Shown: positions 22,610 to 35,220 of the stretch, piece after piece
Layout: each line of letters opens with the position of its first letter
How positions within the stretch are numbered: the stretch's first letter is position 1
Assembly: GCF_008831285.2 (NCBI RefSeq)
Contig: NC_045142.1
Coordinates: 10,349,952-10,413,951, forward strand
Source: Nymphaea colorata
Taxonomy: Eukaryota; Streptophyta; Magnoliopsida; Nymphaeales; Nymphaeaceae
Length of the DNA stretch: 64,000 nt
Direction: 5' to 3'
Position numbers and translations under genes: made by a program
Notes under the pieces: model-generated
What the model was told of the DNA's origin: nothing
Databases searched by the model: none
What the model saw: only the letters and a program-made list of their open reading frames with translations

Positions 22610-25600
22610 ATGGCGTCCATTCTTGGAGTCTCCTCTCTCTACCAGACAGTTTCTCTGGACCATTCGCGCAGGGGCTCCTCCCCCTTCCCGTCGTTGAACT
22701 CCGGGGACAAGCCGCAGCTTTCTGCGCTGTCGTCCGCGAGGAGCTTGAGCCGGGAAGCTGCGGCGAAGGGGTCTTGCGGCCGTCGGCTGCGATTGAGCTG
22801 TGTCTGCTCCGCTATAGCTACTCCCAACTCGGTGCTGAGCGAGGAGGCGTTCAAGGGGCTTCGGGGGTTGTCGAGCCGGGAGCTCGACGTAGAGAACGAG
22901 TTTGGGTTCGAGAGTGGCGGAGAAGGTGGAGAGGACGACCTTGCTATTGCTAATTTGGAACTGCCGGAGCAGCTTGTCGAGTCGCTTGAGAAGCGAGGGA
23001 TTACCCACCTTTTCCCTATTCAGGTACTGCAATTCCGCATCTTCGGTTTTAGGTTCTCGTTTTTCTTCTTACTAATACAAATGAGTTATTTCTTGAGTCT
23101 ATTACGAACGTTAATACTATTGCGAAGATGAACATTCGTTCCCTATAATGAAAGATGACGAGTAAAATTTAGTAATTCCAACACTTCGATGCGCAATTGT
23201 TTTCTTAGTTCGTTCAGCTAAACTAAAAGCGGGAGGCAATCTTTAATCTCATGATGGCGCACACTTAAAGCGCGTATAGGAACTTATGTCGCAGACAGAT
23301 TCGGCCACCTTCTAGATATAATCCTACAGTTCGTTTAAGAGGAAGTATATATAAAGTTGGTCGTTTTCCATGTCTAAATGTTTCCTTTACGTAATAAAAG
23401 AGTCAACAGTTTATAAAACACCGGAAACTTGATGATCAAGTTTCAATGTCTTTTTTTTTTTTTTTCCAAAAAGGCAATGCCAAAAGAGCTCCTTGCACCT
23501 GGCTAGGGTGGTACAGTTAAGAACTTCAAGTTAAAAGCTGTCAAGAGTTCAAGATAGGGAGGGCTTGCATGGTTACAAACTTGGGGCCTCTCTCTCTCTC
23601 TCTCTCTCTCTGAAAAATGCTAGTACGTGGAAAAAATGATGCATCACAAGACAATGCTGCAGCAGGACCTTGGATTTCTTTGTTGTATGCATTCAGATGG
23701 TACCTATGTTTGATGAGAGAAGATAAAGAATGCTTCTCTTTTATATAAGTAAAAAATATCTTCAAACTTGGTAACATTAGAAGTGAAAGAATTGACATTT
23801 TTTCAGGCGATGAATTTCAATACATTAAGTAGCCTTTTACAATTTTTAAAATTTGAGTACATTTTTAACATCTCAAGCAAAAACGTGGAGGTAATATCAC
23901 ATAATTATGAAAAACCAAAATGGTTGAAATGCGGTCATGTATTGACGGCTTGACCTTGAACATATCTGTGGTTGATACTGTAGAAGGTTTCTTATGCATT
24001 GTGCATTTCCAGAGAGCTGTCCTAGTTCCTGCTCTAGAGGGACGTGACATTATCGCCCGTGCCAAAACTGGAACTGGCAAAACACTGGCATTTGGTATCC
24101 CAATCATTAAGAGGTTGACTGCAGGCGAGGAAGGAAATATGATTACAAGGTGTCATTCTTTTTTGCCTAGTTGTTTTCCTTTTGTACTTTGGATGTCCTA
24201 CTTCTGAACTATAATTGTTCTGTAGTTTCAACTACTAACTGCTGTTTTTGCTTGTTTTTGTTTCTCAGGCGATCAGGACGCCTTCCTCGAGCTCTGGTTT
24301 TAGCACCAACAAGGGAGTTGGCGAGACAAGTAGAAAAGGAAATACAAGAATCAGCACCCTATCTTAAAACTGTGTGTGTTTATGGTGGAGTTTCTTATAA
24401 TGTTCAACAAAATGCTCTTACCCGTGGTGTTGATGTGGTGGTGGGAACCCCAGGTCGCCTAATTGATCTTATAAACAGTGGCAGTCTCCAACTCGGAGAA
24501 GTTAAGTATTTGGTTCTTGATGAAGCTGACCAAATGCTTGCTGTTGGATTTGAGGAGGACGTGGAAGTTATATTAGAGAAGCTTCCAACTGAGAGGCAGA
24601 GCATGCTTTTCTCAGCAACAATGCCTGGATGGGTGAAGAAACTGTCGAGGAAATTTTTGAGTAATCCTCTAACAATTGATTTGGTAATATTCTTGTTCAG
24701 ATGAGATGTTCCCATTCCTTCATATGCTCTAATCCTGCTCTCTGAGGAAAACAATTTTGTAGTAGGCAGAAGTCCCCTTTCCATTCCTGTTATTTTTTTA
24801 ATTTGTTAAACTTAATGTGATTCAATCATGTTAATTTCCACAAATGTAATGTTAACGAGACTTTGGGTTTATGGTAGTTTTATGTTTTTTATATGCTGGA
24901 GGTAATAGTCGTATCGGCAACACACTGTATCATTATTGTTAAGTGTTATGCTTTGAGTGATAAATGGGTCTCACATCCCTAATTTTTCTAGTGAAAAGTG
25001 GGCATCTTTTGTTGAATATTGATGTATCCTACTTTTGTGGTTTTTTGACATTTTTGGAACTTAGTTTGTGCATGTTATTGGTAGACCTCTTGAAGTTGAA
25101 GCAAGTGAACCTTGTAGTTTACTACCCCTTGCAGTTTTTCTTACATGGATCTCACATAATTCCCCTCTGAGACATTTGTCTTCTCTAAATTTTGAACTGC
25201 TTGCTCTATTGTTAGATATTCTATATCAAATCCAAATTACAGCTGACAATTTTGTTCTTTTGAATTTAGGTCGGTGATCAGGAAGAGAAGCTAGCTGAAG
25301 GCATCAAACTTTATGCGGTTCCAACAACTGCTACCTCAAAGCGTACAATCCTTGGGGATATGATTACGGTGTGTTCTTCTCACTATCCATATATCTCCTG
25401 CCCCCTCATTGTTTCTCTTCTCACTGTCAAAATTATAAATACATTTCATGATCAAGTACCTAAATGTTGTCAGTACCCAAATTCTGTCATTCCATGATTA
25501 AGACCAAGCATATTCTTCTTTGTTTTTGATGGCTCCCATTTTTTCATCCAAAACTTTATCACACAAAGGTAAATAACATGTAACGTAATTATGTTAATAA

Positions 25601-28600
25601 AAATGCCTAAATGCTGTCTTTATGAACAATGTGGTTTTCCTGTACAACTGTCTCAGTCCTCATAGATTTACTGTTTCTCCACGCTGTTGTAATCCCCTTT
25701 GTCACATGGATATGACAGTAGATTCAGGGATTTGAGCAACTTTTATAGAGTTTGCATCTGGACTTGTATATAGGGGGATGATTTGTGAGAGTTCTGAAGG
25801 GCATCTGTATGACAGATAGTTCCCCAGGTACCCTGACCTTTGTGTGTCAATCATCGATGTCATTGTATAATTGCCCTCTTAACTTCATAAGCTATGCAAA
25901 ATTATTGCTTATGATATATTGCTTGAAAATCAGACCCATATGGAAAACAGAGACCTTACCATATATGGTAGGCCAAGTTTTGAGATTTGGCTGGAGGAAA
26001 AAAAACCTTACTGGTATTAATATACCGTTACTAACGCTCAGTCATGAGTTTGTAACCTTTCTATTGTTCAAAGGAAAATTTATGTCTGGTAAAATTGTGT
26101 GATTTGTTTGTTTTTGAGCTTCCGTAGCTACCATAGGGCTGTGTGGGTGCTTGTAGTATAAAACTATATGTGAAAATTACTGCAGAACTATCTGTGCATG
26201 CTGATGCCTTTCAATTACTGAGGCTTATCTACCTACATTTCTTTTTCCCTGCTTAAAATTTTTGCCCTTTCCTTTTTTTCAGTATATTTTAGCATGGCTA
26301 CATTTTACTGGAAAACAAGGTTATTGGTTACCAGTCCATTACTTATGAGGTGTGATGGTAACTTCAGATTATCTGTATTTACATTTGTATGCATTTGCAT
26401 TTTTGCTTTTTCCTGGCTCTCTTATTGGAAAAATAGTTCTTGACATGGTTTCTAGTGGTGAGGTGCATATAGGCCCATATGCACCTCAAACATATTAATC
26501 ACTAAAAATAGTTCTTGACATGGTTGATAGAAAATTTTTGCCCTTTCCTTTTTTTCAGTATATTAATGTGCTTTATTAGTGATTAATATGTTTGTAGATA
26601 ATTGTCAATTTTCTATCCTTGTCTGGTCAGGGCTTGTGTTTTATAAACAACTCCCCCTTTATTTTCAGGTATATGCAAAAGGTGGAAAAACCATTGTTTT
26701 CACTCAAACAAAACGAGATGCTGATGAGGTATCAACAGTATTGGCAAATAGTATATCTTCGGAATCATTGCATGGGGATATATCCCAGTATCAACGCGAA
26801 AGAACATTGAATGGTTTTCGCCAAGGAAAATTTTCTGTCCTTGTTGCAACAGATGTTGCTGCTCGAGGCCTTGACATTCCCAATGTTGATTTGGTGAGTT
26901 CATATGGTTCTTTAGTTATTCCATATTCTGTAACCTTTGGTGTTGTTTATGTTAGTAATTTAATGTATAACATTTAAAACTGTTCTTGTCCTATGTTCTC
27001 AAGCAAATGAAAACTGTTAATTTTAGTTTTTGCTCTAAATAGTCATCAGGACTAGTTAAACATCTGTTCATTTAATTACTACCAGGGTAAATATCATAAA
27101 TTCTACAAGTTTCTGTTAACTCTGATTTCTAGTATTTCATAGAAAAAAATTCTTCAAATAATAATTAACCATGAAAATTTGGCATGTTGAGTTTGTATTC
27201 ATGGGATTGACATCTGCCTCTATTCTTACGGAACTCTTTTGGACATCTCCTTGTTTGGGTGTTTTATCCATTTTTTTGGCCATCAACTCAACTGGGGCTT
27301 TCAATTAAAATTCACGCTGTTTGGTAATTTAGCATATGGAAATGCAACTGTGGGACAAGCTGAATGAATAACAATTGAAGTTATAATTTATTTTTGAGAT
27401 TGTACATTACACCAACATGTTTCTGTCTTTGCAGATTATTCACTATGAACTACCAAATGATCCAGAAACTTTTGTCCATCGTTCTGGCCGCACAGGACGG
27501 GCTGGAAAAGAAGGCACTGCAATCTTAATGTTTACTAGCAGCCAAAGAAGAACTGTTAAATCTCTCGAACGGGATGTAGGCTGTAGATTTGAATATATTA
27601 GCCCACCTCAAATACAAGAGGTCTTGGAAGCCTCAGCGGAGCAAGTTGTTTCTACACTGAAGGAGGTTCATCCTGAATCAATAGATTTTTTCCTCCCAAC
27701 AGCCCAGCGGTTGGCAGAAGAACAAGGACCTAATGCTCTTGCTGCTGCTTTAGCACACATGAGTGGATTCTCACGGCCTCCCTCTTCTCGTTCGCTTATT
27801 AACCACGAGCAGGTACCCTGTTAGTTAACTGCAGTTGTAAAAAAGTTTTCTTTGTAGCAAATTTGGCCTTCTCTCTTAGAATTTTTTTTTTCCGTTTTTT
27901 TTATTTACATGAAATGGATAATGCTGATTCTAGGATATAAGCACTATCAAACTACATTTTGATTGGCTGAAAAAATATACGTCTCATCCCATCTTTTTGC
28001 TCAAATTTAACAACATTTAACTGATGATTTTCATAAAAGGAGGAACTTCCTGTGCAGATAGAATGCAAATCATGTGTTAGTAAATTTCAAACTTTGTTAC
28101 CCTTTCCAATAAAATCATTCTATGATTTGATAGTGGAAAGTAAAACCAGTTAAGAAAAAGATCATTTAAAATGCAGAGGCTTAAGGAACATGACGGATGA
28201 AGCAAGAGACAGTTTTGGGGCTGGATTGTCAGATGTCAGCAATTGTAGATATGAGGTGTTAAATTAGCTAGTTAATCAGCCTTGTTGACAGGCATGCACA
28301 TGTAAAAGCAAATTATCCATGGCACCATGCTAATTGCGTCTGTGATTTTCATCAGAAAGCTAGCATAATATGTTTTGGAAACATTTGATCTGCTGTTTTA
28401 AGAATTCCAGTCACACTACAAATTCATGCTGCAAAATTTGAATTTTATTCGGGCAATTATTGGGCTTAGGATAATTATGACAATCCAGTTGTGTCCATCA
28501 GTAGTGCTTTAGTCTATGAAAGAGAAACGTACACTAAGGAACTATATATTTGATGTTGGAAATTTACTTTTGTTATTTCATTTTCTTTTATTTTTTTTCC

Positions 28601-31600
28601 AAAATGCCTTTTTTTTTCTTTAGCTTCTGTTTGTAGAAAGTTGAACATACTTCTTCTGATCTCCCGTTACTTCTTTCTTCTGCAGGGGTGGATAACGTTA
28701 CAGTTGACTCGTGAGCCTGGGTTCTCAAGAGGGTACTTGTCTGCAAGATCTGTCACTGGGTTTCTCTCTGATGTTTATTCTGCTGCTGCAGATGAAGTTG
28801 GGAAAATTTACTTAGTTGCAGATGAGAGGGTGTGTATTATTTCTGCTGTTGATTTAGATGGACTTATGTTGCCTTCATATGCAGTGACTGAAGTGGCATA
28901 TTATTTGAATTTTAAGCTACCATCGGGAACATGTGTTGTCATTTATTCAACTTTTTTAAGGATTAGCAGTTGACTGCACATGTGGCAGTTTCTTAGATAA
29001 GTGTAAGATAAGGCCCCAAGAAACATTACTTGGAAAATAAAGGAAATAACTGACATGCTAAACTGGTAGAAACTAGATCCTAGCAACTGAGAAACAGTTC
29101 AATCTTTAGATTCAGGGTGTAGTGTCTAAAAAGGAGAAAGCTGTTTAATCACAAATTGCATTATTTCTTGGAGAAAACAAAAAAGATTTAATTACTAAAG
29201 CACCAAACTAAACTACAACAGCCTACAAGTTGTTAGATGCAGCTGCAGTTTAAAAAGAAGAGAGATGTTTAATGACAAATTATATTATTCCTTAGAGAAT
29301 AAAGTCATAAGCTATTAAAATTTTAAAACTTATAGAAAGTTGCGGTCTACCAACCACATGTGAGGGATCCATACAAGCTTTTAAATTCGGCTGCCAGTCT
29401 GAAAAGAGGAAGCTGTAGCATCACCAGTTGAAAGAGGAAGGGGTGGGAGATATTGCTTGCCAAGTCATTTTGTCTCCCAGCTAACAGTCCTTTTGTCCTA
29501 GCCTTACTGGTCATGTTCCATGCACAAAACAGATGCCCTTTTTCTAGTTTCGGGAAATAATTGATTCTCTTTTTTTTTTGTCTGGGGTCTCTACTGTTTT
29601 TCTTGTTTAAGAGTTTCAACTTACGTCAAACAAGACTGTACTTGATCATGGCAGCAATCAGCAATTTTATGGTAACAGAAAAAAACTCAACCTGGGTTAG
29701 TAGTCATATAGTGGCATACCGCATGACTCTCCATTGAAGAAAGTTTAGTGGAAGGAAATGAATGTTGTGTCACAAAGAAAAGTATGCATTACTAGTAAAA
29801 GCTGTCTTTTTTCCATTAGTGACAATAATAGAAGTATTGAATTAATAAGTACATTTGTCATGACCTTCATCGCTGTTGTTCATCATCATGTATGATATTG
29901 AACGAACTGCTCTTCATATTTGACATCAAATACATAGATTTGTTGCTATTAAAGTTTGTGGTACGAATGAGAATTATGAAGTAGTCCCATTAGAAAATAA
30001 TATAATAGTTTAAAGAGCTCCCAATAGAAATAATAGTTTGTTATCTTTCAACTTTTTGAGAATAATGTATACAAAATCTGCTTCTCCTCTCCTTGAAAGT
30101 GTTTCTGTGCCTGCATAGATTCGAGGATGTTATGCCGAGAAGCTCCAAAGAAATTCCGTTTAAGATTTCTTGTTAACCTTGGGACATGCTTTTATGCTTC
30201 TCTACGTAATTTATTTTTCTGTCTGATTTTTTTTTTTAATGGTTCTAGGTTCAAGCTGCAGTTTTTGATTTGCCTGAAGAGATTGCCAAACAGCTTCTGG
30301 AAAAGCAGATACCACCAGGAAATACCTTAACAAAAATCACAAAGGTAAGAGAAATCTAGCGTGTCAGCTTTTTATCTTGTTTTTTATCTGGCAATCAGTA
30401 ATCAAGTGGGCCTGTCCATCCTTACCATATATACATTGCTTTCATTAATTGTCTAGCCTTTAACTTGTACCTGGTGCATAATATTCATGACAGTCAAGAA
30501 TCAAGATGTCAAAGTCAGTGAGTGCTGTGACTAACATCGAGTCTGAAAATTTCTTTGATGTTTTTGTCTTCACTAAGTACTTGCAAGCTATGAAGATTGC
30601 TTCGTCTGCTTCTCCCGATTTTGTTTTACACACTTGTCATGATTAACCTCTAGTATCCTTTTAGTAATTTAAAGGTCGTTAACAGTGTGCTGTGTGAACT
30701 TGTTTCCAAAAGAAACTGAGCTCTCTCTCTCTCTCTTCATTAGCTTAACAACTATACTGCATTGGCAGAGTCCCTTTGAGAATGCTACATTAAGATATTC
30801 TGGTCTTTGACTGTGATCAATATGTTGCTTAGTCTCAAACTTGGACTGAATGAACTGGTGAAAAGTCAGCTTGAGATTAGCATGAGCCCTGTTGAAATTG
30901 ATTGAAGTTTCTGTAAAGTGCCCCCCTCTGTTTTGAACTATTTTAAGGTTGAATTATCTCAACTGGCTCAGTGGCTCTTGATTCAGAGAAATGCTTTGCC
31001 AAAACTTATTTGATTCGTCTGAGGTTTCACTGCTCAAGATTTTCTTCTTTTGCTGGTGAGTTGATTTTAGCCAAATTTTTTATGGTTTAGCTACAATGAA
31101 GTTGCACACCAACCTGTGCCTGGGCAGGTGCACAAACTTCCATAGACGGCCAAATCTCATGAAAGGAAAACAGGCCCTTTTCTATATGAATGTTTGTGTA
31201 TCTTACATCTTTCTTGTGAACTCTTTTATAGAAGGAAATATTTTTTATTACTCTTGTAAGTGTTTCCTTTGGTACCTTTATGGAAGATTCAGAGCCTGTT
31301 AAAGACATTTTTTGATACTAAAAGGCTACTTCATTTTTATTTTTTAGTCATTTAGGGTCTCGACTTAGGTAGACTGTCCAATTTGTATGAAGTGGGGAAA
31401 TTATCTCAAAAACATGATATGGAGTTTTTTTTAATGGGAAAGAAGGTTGCCTAGGGGTATGGATAGATTGGTCCTAATGATATTTTGGTAGGCCATAATT
31501 GATTCTTGATTGTTCTTCTGTAGTTGCCACCCTTGCAAGATGATGCCCCTGCAAGAGATAACTATGGTAGGTTTTCCAACCGGGACAGAGGTTCCCGAGG

Positions 31601-32812
31601 GGGATTCACCAGGGGCTCAAAGGGTCCTCAGAGACGTGGTGGTTGGTCTGATGATGAGGACAACTTCCGTCGAGGTGGCCAAAGTTATAGAACAGGGAAG
31701 AGCTGGTCTCCGGGTTCAAGAAGCAGGGAAGATGATGATTGGCTTATCAGTGGAAAGCGATCAAGCAGGTCCTCTGACAGGTAATTCTTGCAGTTGACTA
31801 AAGCACATATTTCCTATTTTAGGCCCCACAATATTCCTGATTCCGTGTTTCAATGGACACCTCTTAGTCGCCTAGTTTCTTTTTGACATTTTATTTCGCA
31901 TCAACGTATTTCATCAGGTTGCTAGTATAAGTTTCTTTTGCAAGGGGGATTACTGAAGCATGATAGAACAGTTACAGATACTTGTGTAACATGTATGGTC
32001 AAATTGATTTGAGTTTTGATGTCAATCTTAATGCTCGCAACTGGGAAGCTCATCTGATAATGAGCAACTCGAAGACCAAGATGAGAGGTGTTGGGGATTT
32101 CAGTCACACGGTTGCAGGTACCCAGTTGTGAGTCTCTGGGTCGTGCTTGATGTGGCCCAAATTTCCATATGCTCCGAGAACTTTAATGTTAAGAAAGACT
32201 TTTCTTTCCCCGTCTTTCTGTAACTTCTCTTTCTGTTTTCCTTCTCCACAGTTGGAGATATCCAGTCCTCACAAAGATTTCAATGTGGCTATGTCATGGT
32301 TCTAAATCTGACGATGTTTTAGTTAAATAATATAGTTAGAAGTTAGAACGGTAGCTACATAGAATGTCATAAAAAATATGTTATTGCAGTAAACGTGTTG
32401 CATATGTAGTCACAAAAAATCAAAATTTTAATTGCCACTAAGCACGTGTGGTTAATCTTTTTTATGCTGTTAGTCAATTTATTAATAATTTTTTAATTTT
32501 TTATTAAATCTTTATGACCCTGCCAGTTTAAATTTCTCCCTCTGGTCGTGAGGCCTAAACTAGTGTGCTCCCGGGTGGTCAAGCGAAGTTTGGGGCTTTA
32601 GTGTTAAAACTAATGCGTGCATTGATGATGGTTTTCCTTTTTTGTCCCAAAAATTTCCTTAATTTCCTTTTTTTTAGAAAGATAGAGAGAGTGGTCTACA
32701 AATTCTGACTACGTGTCCAATTTTGTGCTGCAGAAGCTTTGGTGGTGCATGTTTTGTCTGCGGCCGATCAGGACACAGGGCAGCAGATTGCCCCAACAAA
32801 CAGAGATACTAG
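22610..32812 (+). CDS. RH3: Chloroplast DEAD-box RNA helicase of the RH3 type, complete, ten exons
   Basis: Exons: 22610-23023, 24013-24149, 24269-24683, 25270-25368, 26669-26893, 27435-27812, 28686-28829, 30249-30344, 31524-31780, 32734-32812. All introns are GT-AG and phases agree, giving 747 residues; Arabidopsis RH3 is almost the same length. It unwinds RNA using ATP and acts in plastid group II intron splicing and 50S ribosome assembly. A serine-rich transit peptide starts the protein. Motifs: Q motif ending at 138, AKTGTGKT 155-162, PTRELA 197-202, TPGR 244-247, DEAD 268-271, SAT 299-301, [12 protein letters not shown] 415-426, HRSGRTGR 445-452. A GUCT domain spans about 555-635, then an RG-rich tail (637-720), then a CCHC zinc knuckle with C728, C731, H736, C741 six residues before the end. 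No key residue is missing, so the gene looks functional. The short last exon is easily overlooked. Confidence 0.96.
26255..26600 (+). repeat. Repeats with decoy acceptor and inverted repeats in RH3 intron 4
   Basis: A direct repeat of about 30 bases, aaaatttttgcccttt followed by cctttttttcag, is at 26255-26287 and 26531-26563. Each looks like a strong 3' splice site, but the real acceptor is at 26667-26668. Between and after them lie a hairpin (gaggtgcatat / atatgcacctc, about 26459-26486) and a 19-base perfect inverted repeat (caaacatattaatcactaa near 26486-26506, its complement near 26576-26595). Confidence 0.7.
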
Positions 32813-33336
32813 TTACAAGATTCCACTGCTTTAATAGGGTATGTGATGCCCACTGGTGTGAAAATGATACCCAGGCTTGGCTAGTGACAGAGCGACCGAA
32901 TGATTTGTGAAGTTCCCTGCCCCATCAGTGCTCGGCAGAAAAAATTACAGAATGGTTTGCTTAAAGCTTCGGTCTGTTGCTCGCCCATGCCGTTTTTGGT
33001 GTTACAGGATATCTTGTTAATATTATACGTCACGCTTTTTTGGTGTTGAAGCAAACTTGCACTTATCATTGTCTTTATTGAAAACAGATATTTAGCTCAA
33101 TGAAGTAATATGCTCTTCCATTTAGCACTTCAGTCGCTGACTGAATTTTATGTTATTGGAGAATGTAGAATCTTATGTAGAACTGGATTCTGAAATTTCT
33201 CCAAGTTGCCCATGATAACAATTTATTAGGTGCATTTGCTTAAACCCTTTTATTGAATGTACGAGACACAGGACACATCCTTTGTCCTTTGTTAGGATAG
33301 CAGCGAAAGGTTGGATCAAATGCTTTCTACGAGGAC
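32813..33336 (+). other. 3' flank of the RH3-type gene
   Basis: This is the probable 3' untranslated region and a short spacer before the TRIM element. The tail is AT-rich; gcaattaattg-type or aataaa signals are not clear enough to place a cleavage site. Confidence 0.5.
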
Positions 33337-33788
33337 TGTAACACCCCAGAAGTTTAGTCCCGTATCGAAGATTGTGAGGAATCTTCAAGGGCTTATAATG
33401 GGAGGCTATTAATGAGATGATTGTCCTGGTTCCTAGCCTTTTTAGGATTGGAACCGAAATTGCTAGGGGGTGGGTTGGGATCCGTCGAACCAGGGGCCCG
33501 GGAGTGGGTCGGGTTGTTATAGTGGTATCAGAGCAGTTTCAACGCTCGGACCTGGGGTCCCACACGCGCGGACGCGTGTGCTTTAAGGGGGGTGGATTGT
33601 AACACCCTAGAAGTTTAGTCCCGTATCGAAGATTGTGAGGAATCTTCAAGGGCTTATAATGGGAGGCTATTAATGAGATGATTGTCCTGGTTCCTAGCCT
33701 TTTTAGGATTGGAACCGTAATTGCTAGGGGGCGGGTTGGGATCCGTCGAACCAGGGGCCCGAGCCCGGGAGTGGGTCGGGTTATTATA
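33337..33788 (+). mobile_element. Complete TRIM (terminal-repeat retrotransposon in miniature)
   Basis: Two direct terminal repeats, 33337-33521 (185 bp) and 33598-33788 (191 bp), both start TGTAACACCC and end in ttata. They differ by four substitutions and one six-base insertion (gagccc) in the right copy. A five-base target duplication, aggac, flanks the element (33332-33336 and 33789-33793). The 76-base interior starts with TGGTATCAGAGC (33523-33534), the standard primer-binding site for initiator methionine tRNA, and ends with a purine tract (aaggggggtgg, about 33585-33595). It codes for no protein, so it must have been moved by enzymes from another element. Small divergence between repeats indicates a fairly recent insertion, 524 bases after the RH3 stop codon. 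Confidence 0.93.
33561..33580 (+). other. Eight-base-pair GC-rich hairpin inside the TRIM
   Basis: The arms cacacgcg and cgcgtgtg are perfect complements around a four-base loop. A smaller GGACC/GGTCC pair lies just before (33548-33560). Since the interior has only 76 bases, about half of the space between primer site and purine tract is structured. Confidence 0.8.
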
Positions 33789-33800
33789 AGGACTAAGTTT

Positions 33801-34114
33801 AGTGTTTGGGTGGCACTTCAAAACAAGGTTTTGGAGGCAAAACACAGTTTTGCTTCTAAAACCAGGTTTTTAATGTGATTGGGTGGCATCAAAACTGAGT
33901 TTGAAGAAAATCCGGTTTTGACTAAACCTAGTTTTGTAAAATGGAGTTAAAAACCTACTTTCCTTTAAGTTATTCAAAAACCAGGTTTTGGGTATGTCAC
34001 TTAAAAGAAAAAACAACGTTTACAACGTTTTTAAGACTCACTAAAAAATCTTGTTTTCGTAAAACCCAATTTTTGGAAACCTGGGTTTAAAGAGGGCGTC
34101 ATCCAAGCGCCCCC
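33801..34114. mobile_element. MITE-like element with inverted ends, next to the TRIM
   Basis: The left end gtgtttgggtggcac and the right end, read backwards as gcgcttggatgacgcc, are imperfect inverted copies. The inside repeats aaaaccaggttttg- and caaaactgagttt-type words in both directions. A related half element is at 2965-3130. The left border lies eight bases after the TRIM duplication, so the TRIM may have inserted at its edge. Confidence 0.5.
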
Positions 34115-34235
34115 AACACTTTTTTTTTTGGTGCGCATATGTTCACTGTTGTAAGCCCCAAAACCGAAAAATGACACCTGGGAGACTTTCATTGAGGGAC
34201 AATCAGAATATGATGTGGCGAAAGTTGGTAGTTTT

Positions 34236-34325
34236 CTTATTGTCAGATCGATAAAAAATCTCGTGGCTGGTGTGATCGATCTTATTGTCAGATCGATCAA
34301 AGATCTCGTGGCTGGTGTGATGGAA
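34236..34325. repeat. 45-bp unit, two tandem copies
   Basis: The unit starting cttattgtcagatcgat is at 34236-34280 and 34281-34325 with a few differences. Confidence 0.8.
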
Positions 34326-34668
34326 ACCTTGGGTGTCTAGCCTTCGTTGACATGCTACTTGAGTAGGCCTGGTTTTTGTTTGTTACTCAAGTGGTCTGGT
34401 ATCTACCACCGTTTACATACCAAAAAAACTAAAGACAGATTTTTTAAATACATAATTGTCTCGAATATATCAATTAATTAGTTTTTTTCTATTCACAGGA
34501 AAGACAAAAGAAAAAACATTTTGTTGCTTCTTTAGCAATTTCTAATCTCCGACGAACCATTCACCATATGAAGCTTCGTCAAAGAAAAAGGAACCAATTG
34601 ATCATGTAGGATTTCCAAGAAATTCTTTTATTCGAAAACAGATGATTATTCATCTCCATTCTTTTCAT

Positions 34669-34672
<4 letters not shown>

Positions 34673-34714
<42 letters not shown>
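34673..34714. repeat. (AT)n microsatellite
   Basis: An uninterrupted AT run of about 21 units. Confidence 0.9.
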
Positions 34715-34718
<4 letters not shown>

Positions 34719-35220
34719 TTGTTAAATGGTGACTTACACACTCATCTAAATAGGGTTGTTCGATTCCACATGATAGACAAGAAAAAATGTCATCCGTCAT
34801 CTAGTACTAGTTGATACCTTTTTTGTTATTTTTCTCTCAACCATCCGTTTGAATGGATAGATATATATTATTAGTTCAAATTCGTCGAATGCTGAATGTT
34901 ATGAGATAGCTAAATATTTAAAATCTCTTCTTAAAAATCAGCCACCGCATGTGCATTAGAGACAGCTTATAATGCAACTACGATTCATGCTGCATTTAGC
35001 AATGACTTATAATGCTTTCAACAAAGGATTTTTAGTTTTTAACAATCCGAAACCCTAAACCTTTGTTAAAAGCACCATAAACATACACATATTTCACCAT
35101 AAACTATAGTTACTACCTCAGTGACAACTATTTCATAGTGTCATATTTTTAGGTTTCAGCTATCCTGTACACAGACACATACAAGATGAGGTGGACATGC
35201 CAACATTTTCTGGTCATCAT
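34715..35220. other. AT-rich DNA without a gene
   Basis: No coding frame or transposon end seen. Confidence 0.5.

Noticed and set aside
22553-23032. Antisense and alternative frames over RH3 exon 1
   Set aside because: The sense frame gives a transit peptide and the Q motif leading into the helicase core; the others are shadows of GC-rich sequence.
33523-33534. Initiator-tRNA-like 12-mer
   Set aside because: Not a tRNA gene. Only the 3' complement is present, placed right after an LTR, which is a primer-binding site.
33337-33788. TRIM as a Cassandra element
   Set aside because: Cassandra LTRs carry a 5S rRNA-like sequence with its internal promoter. I do not see one here, and the LTRs are shorter.
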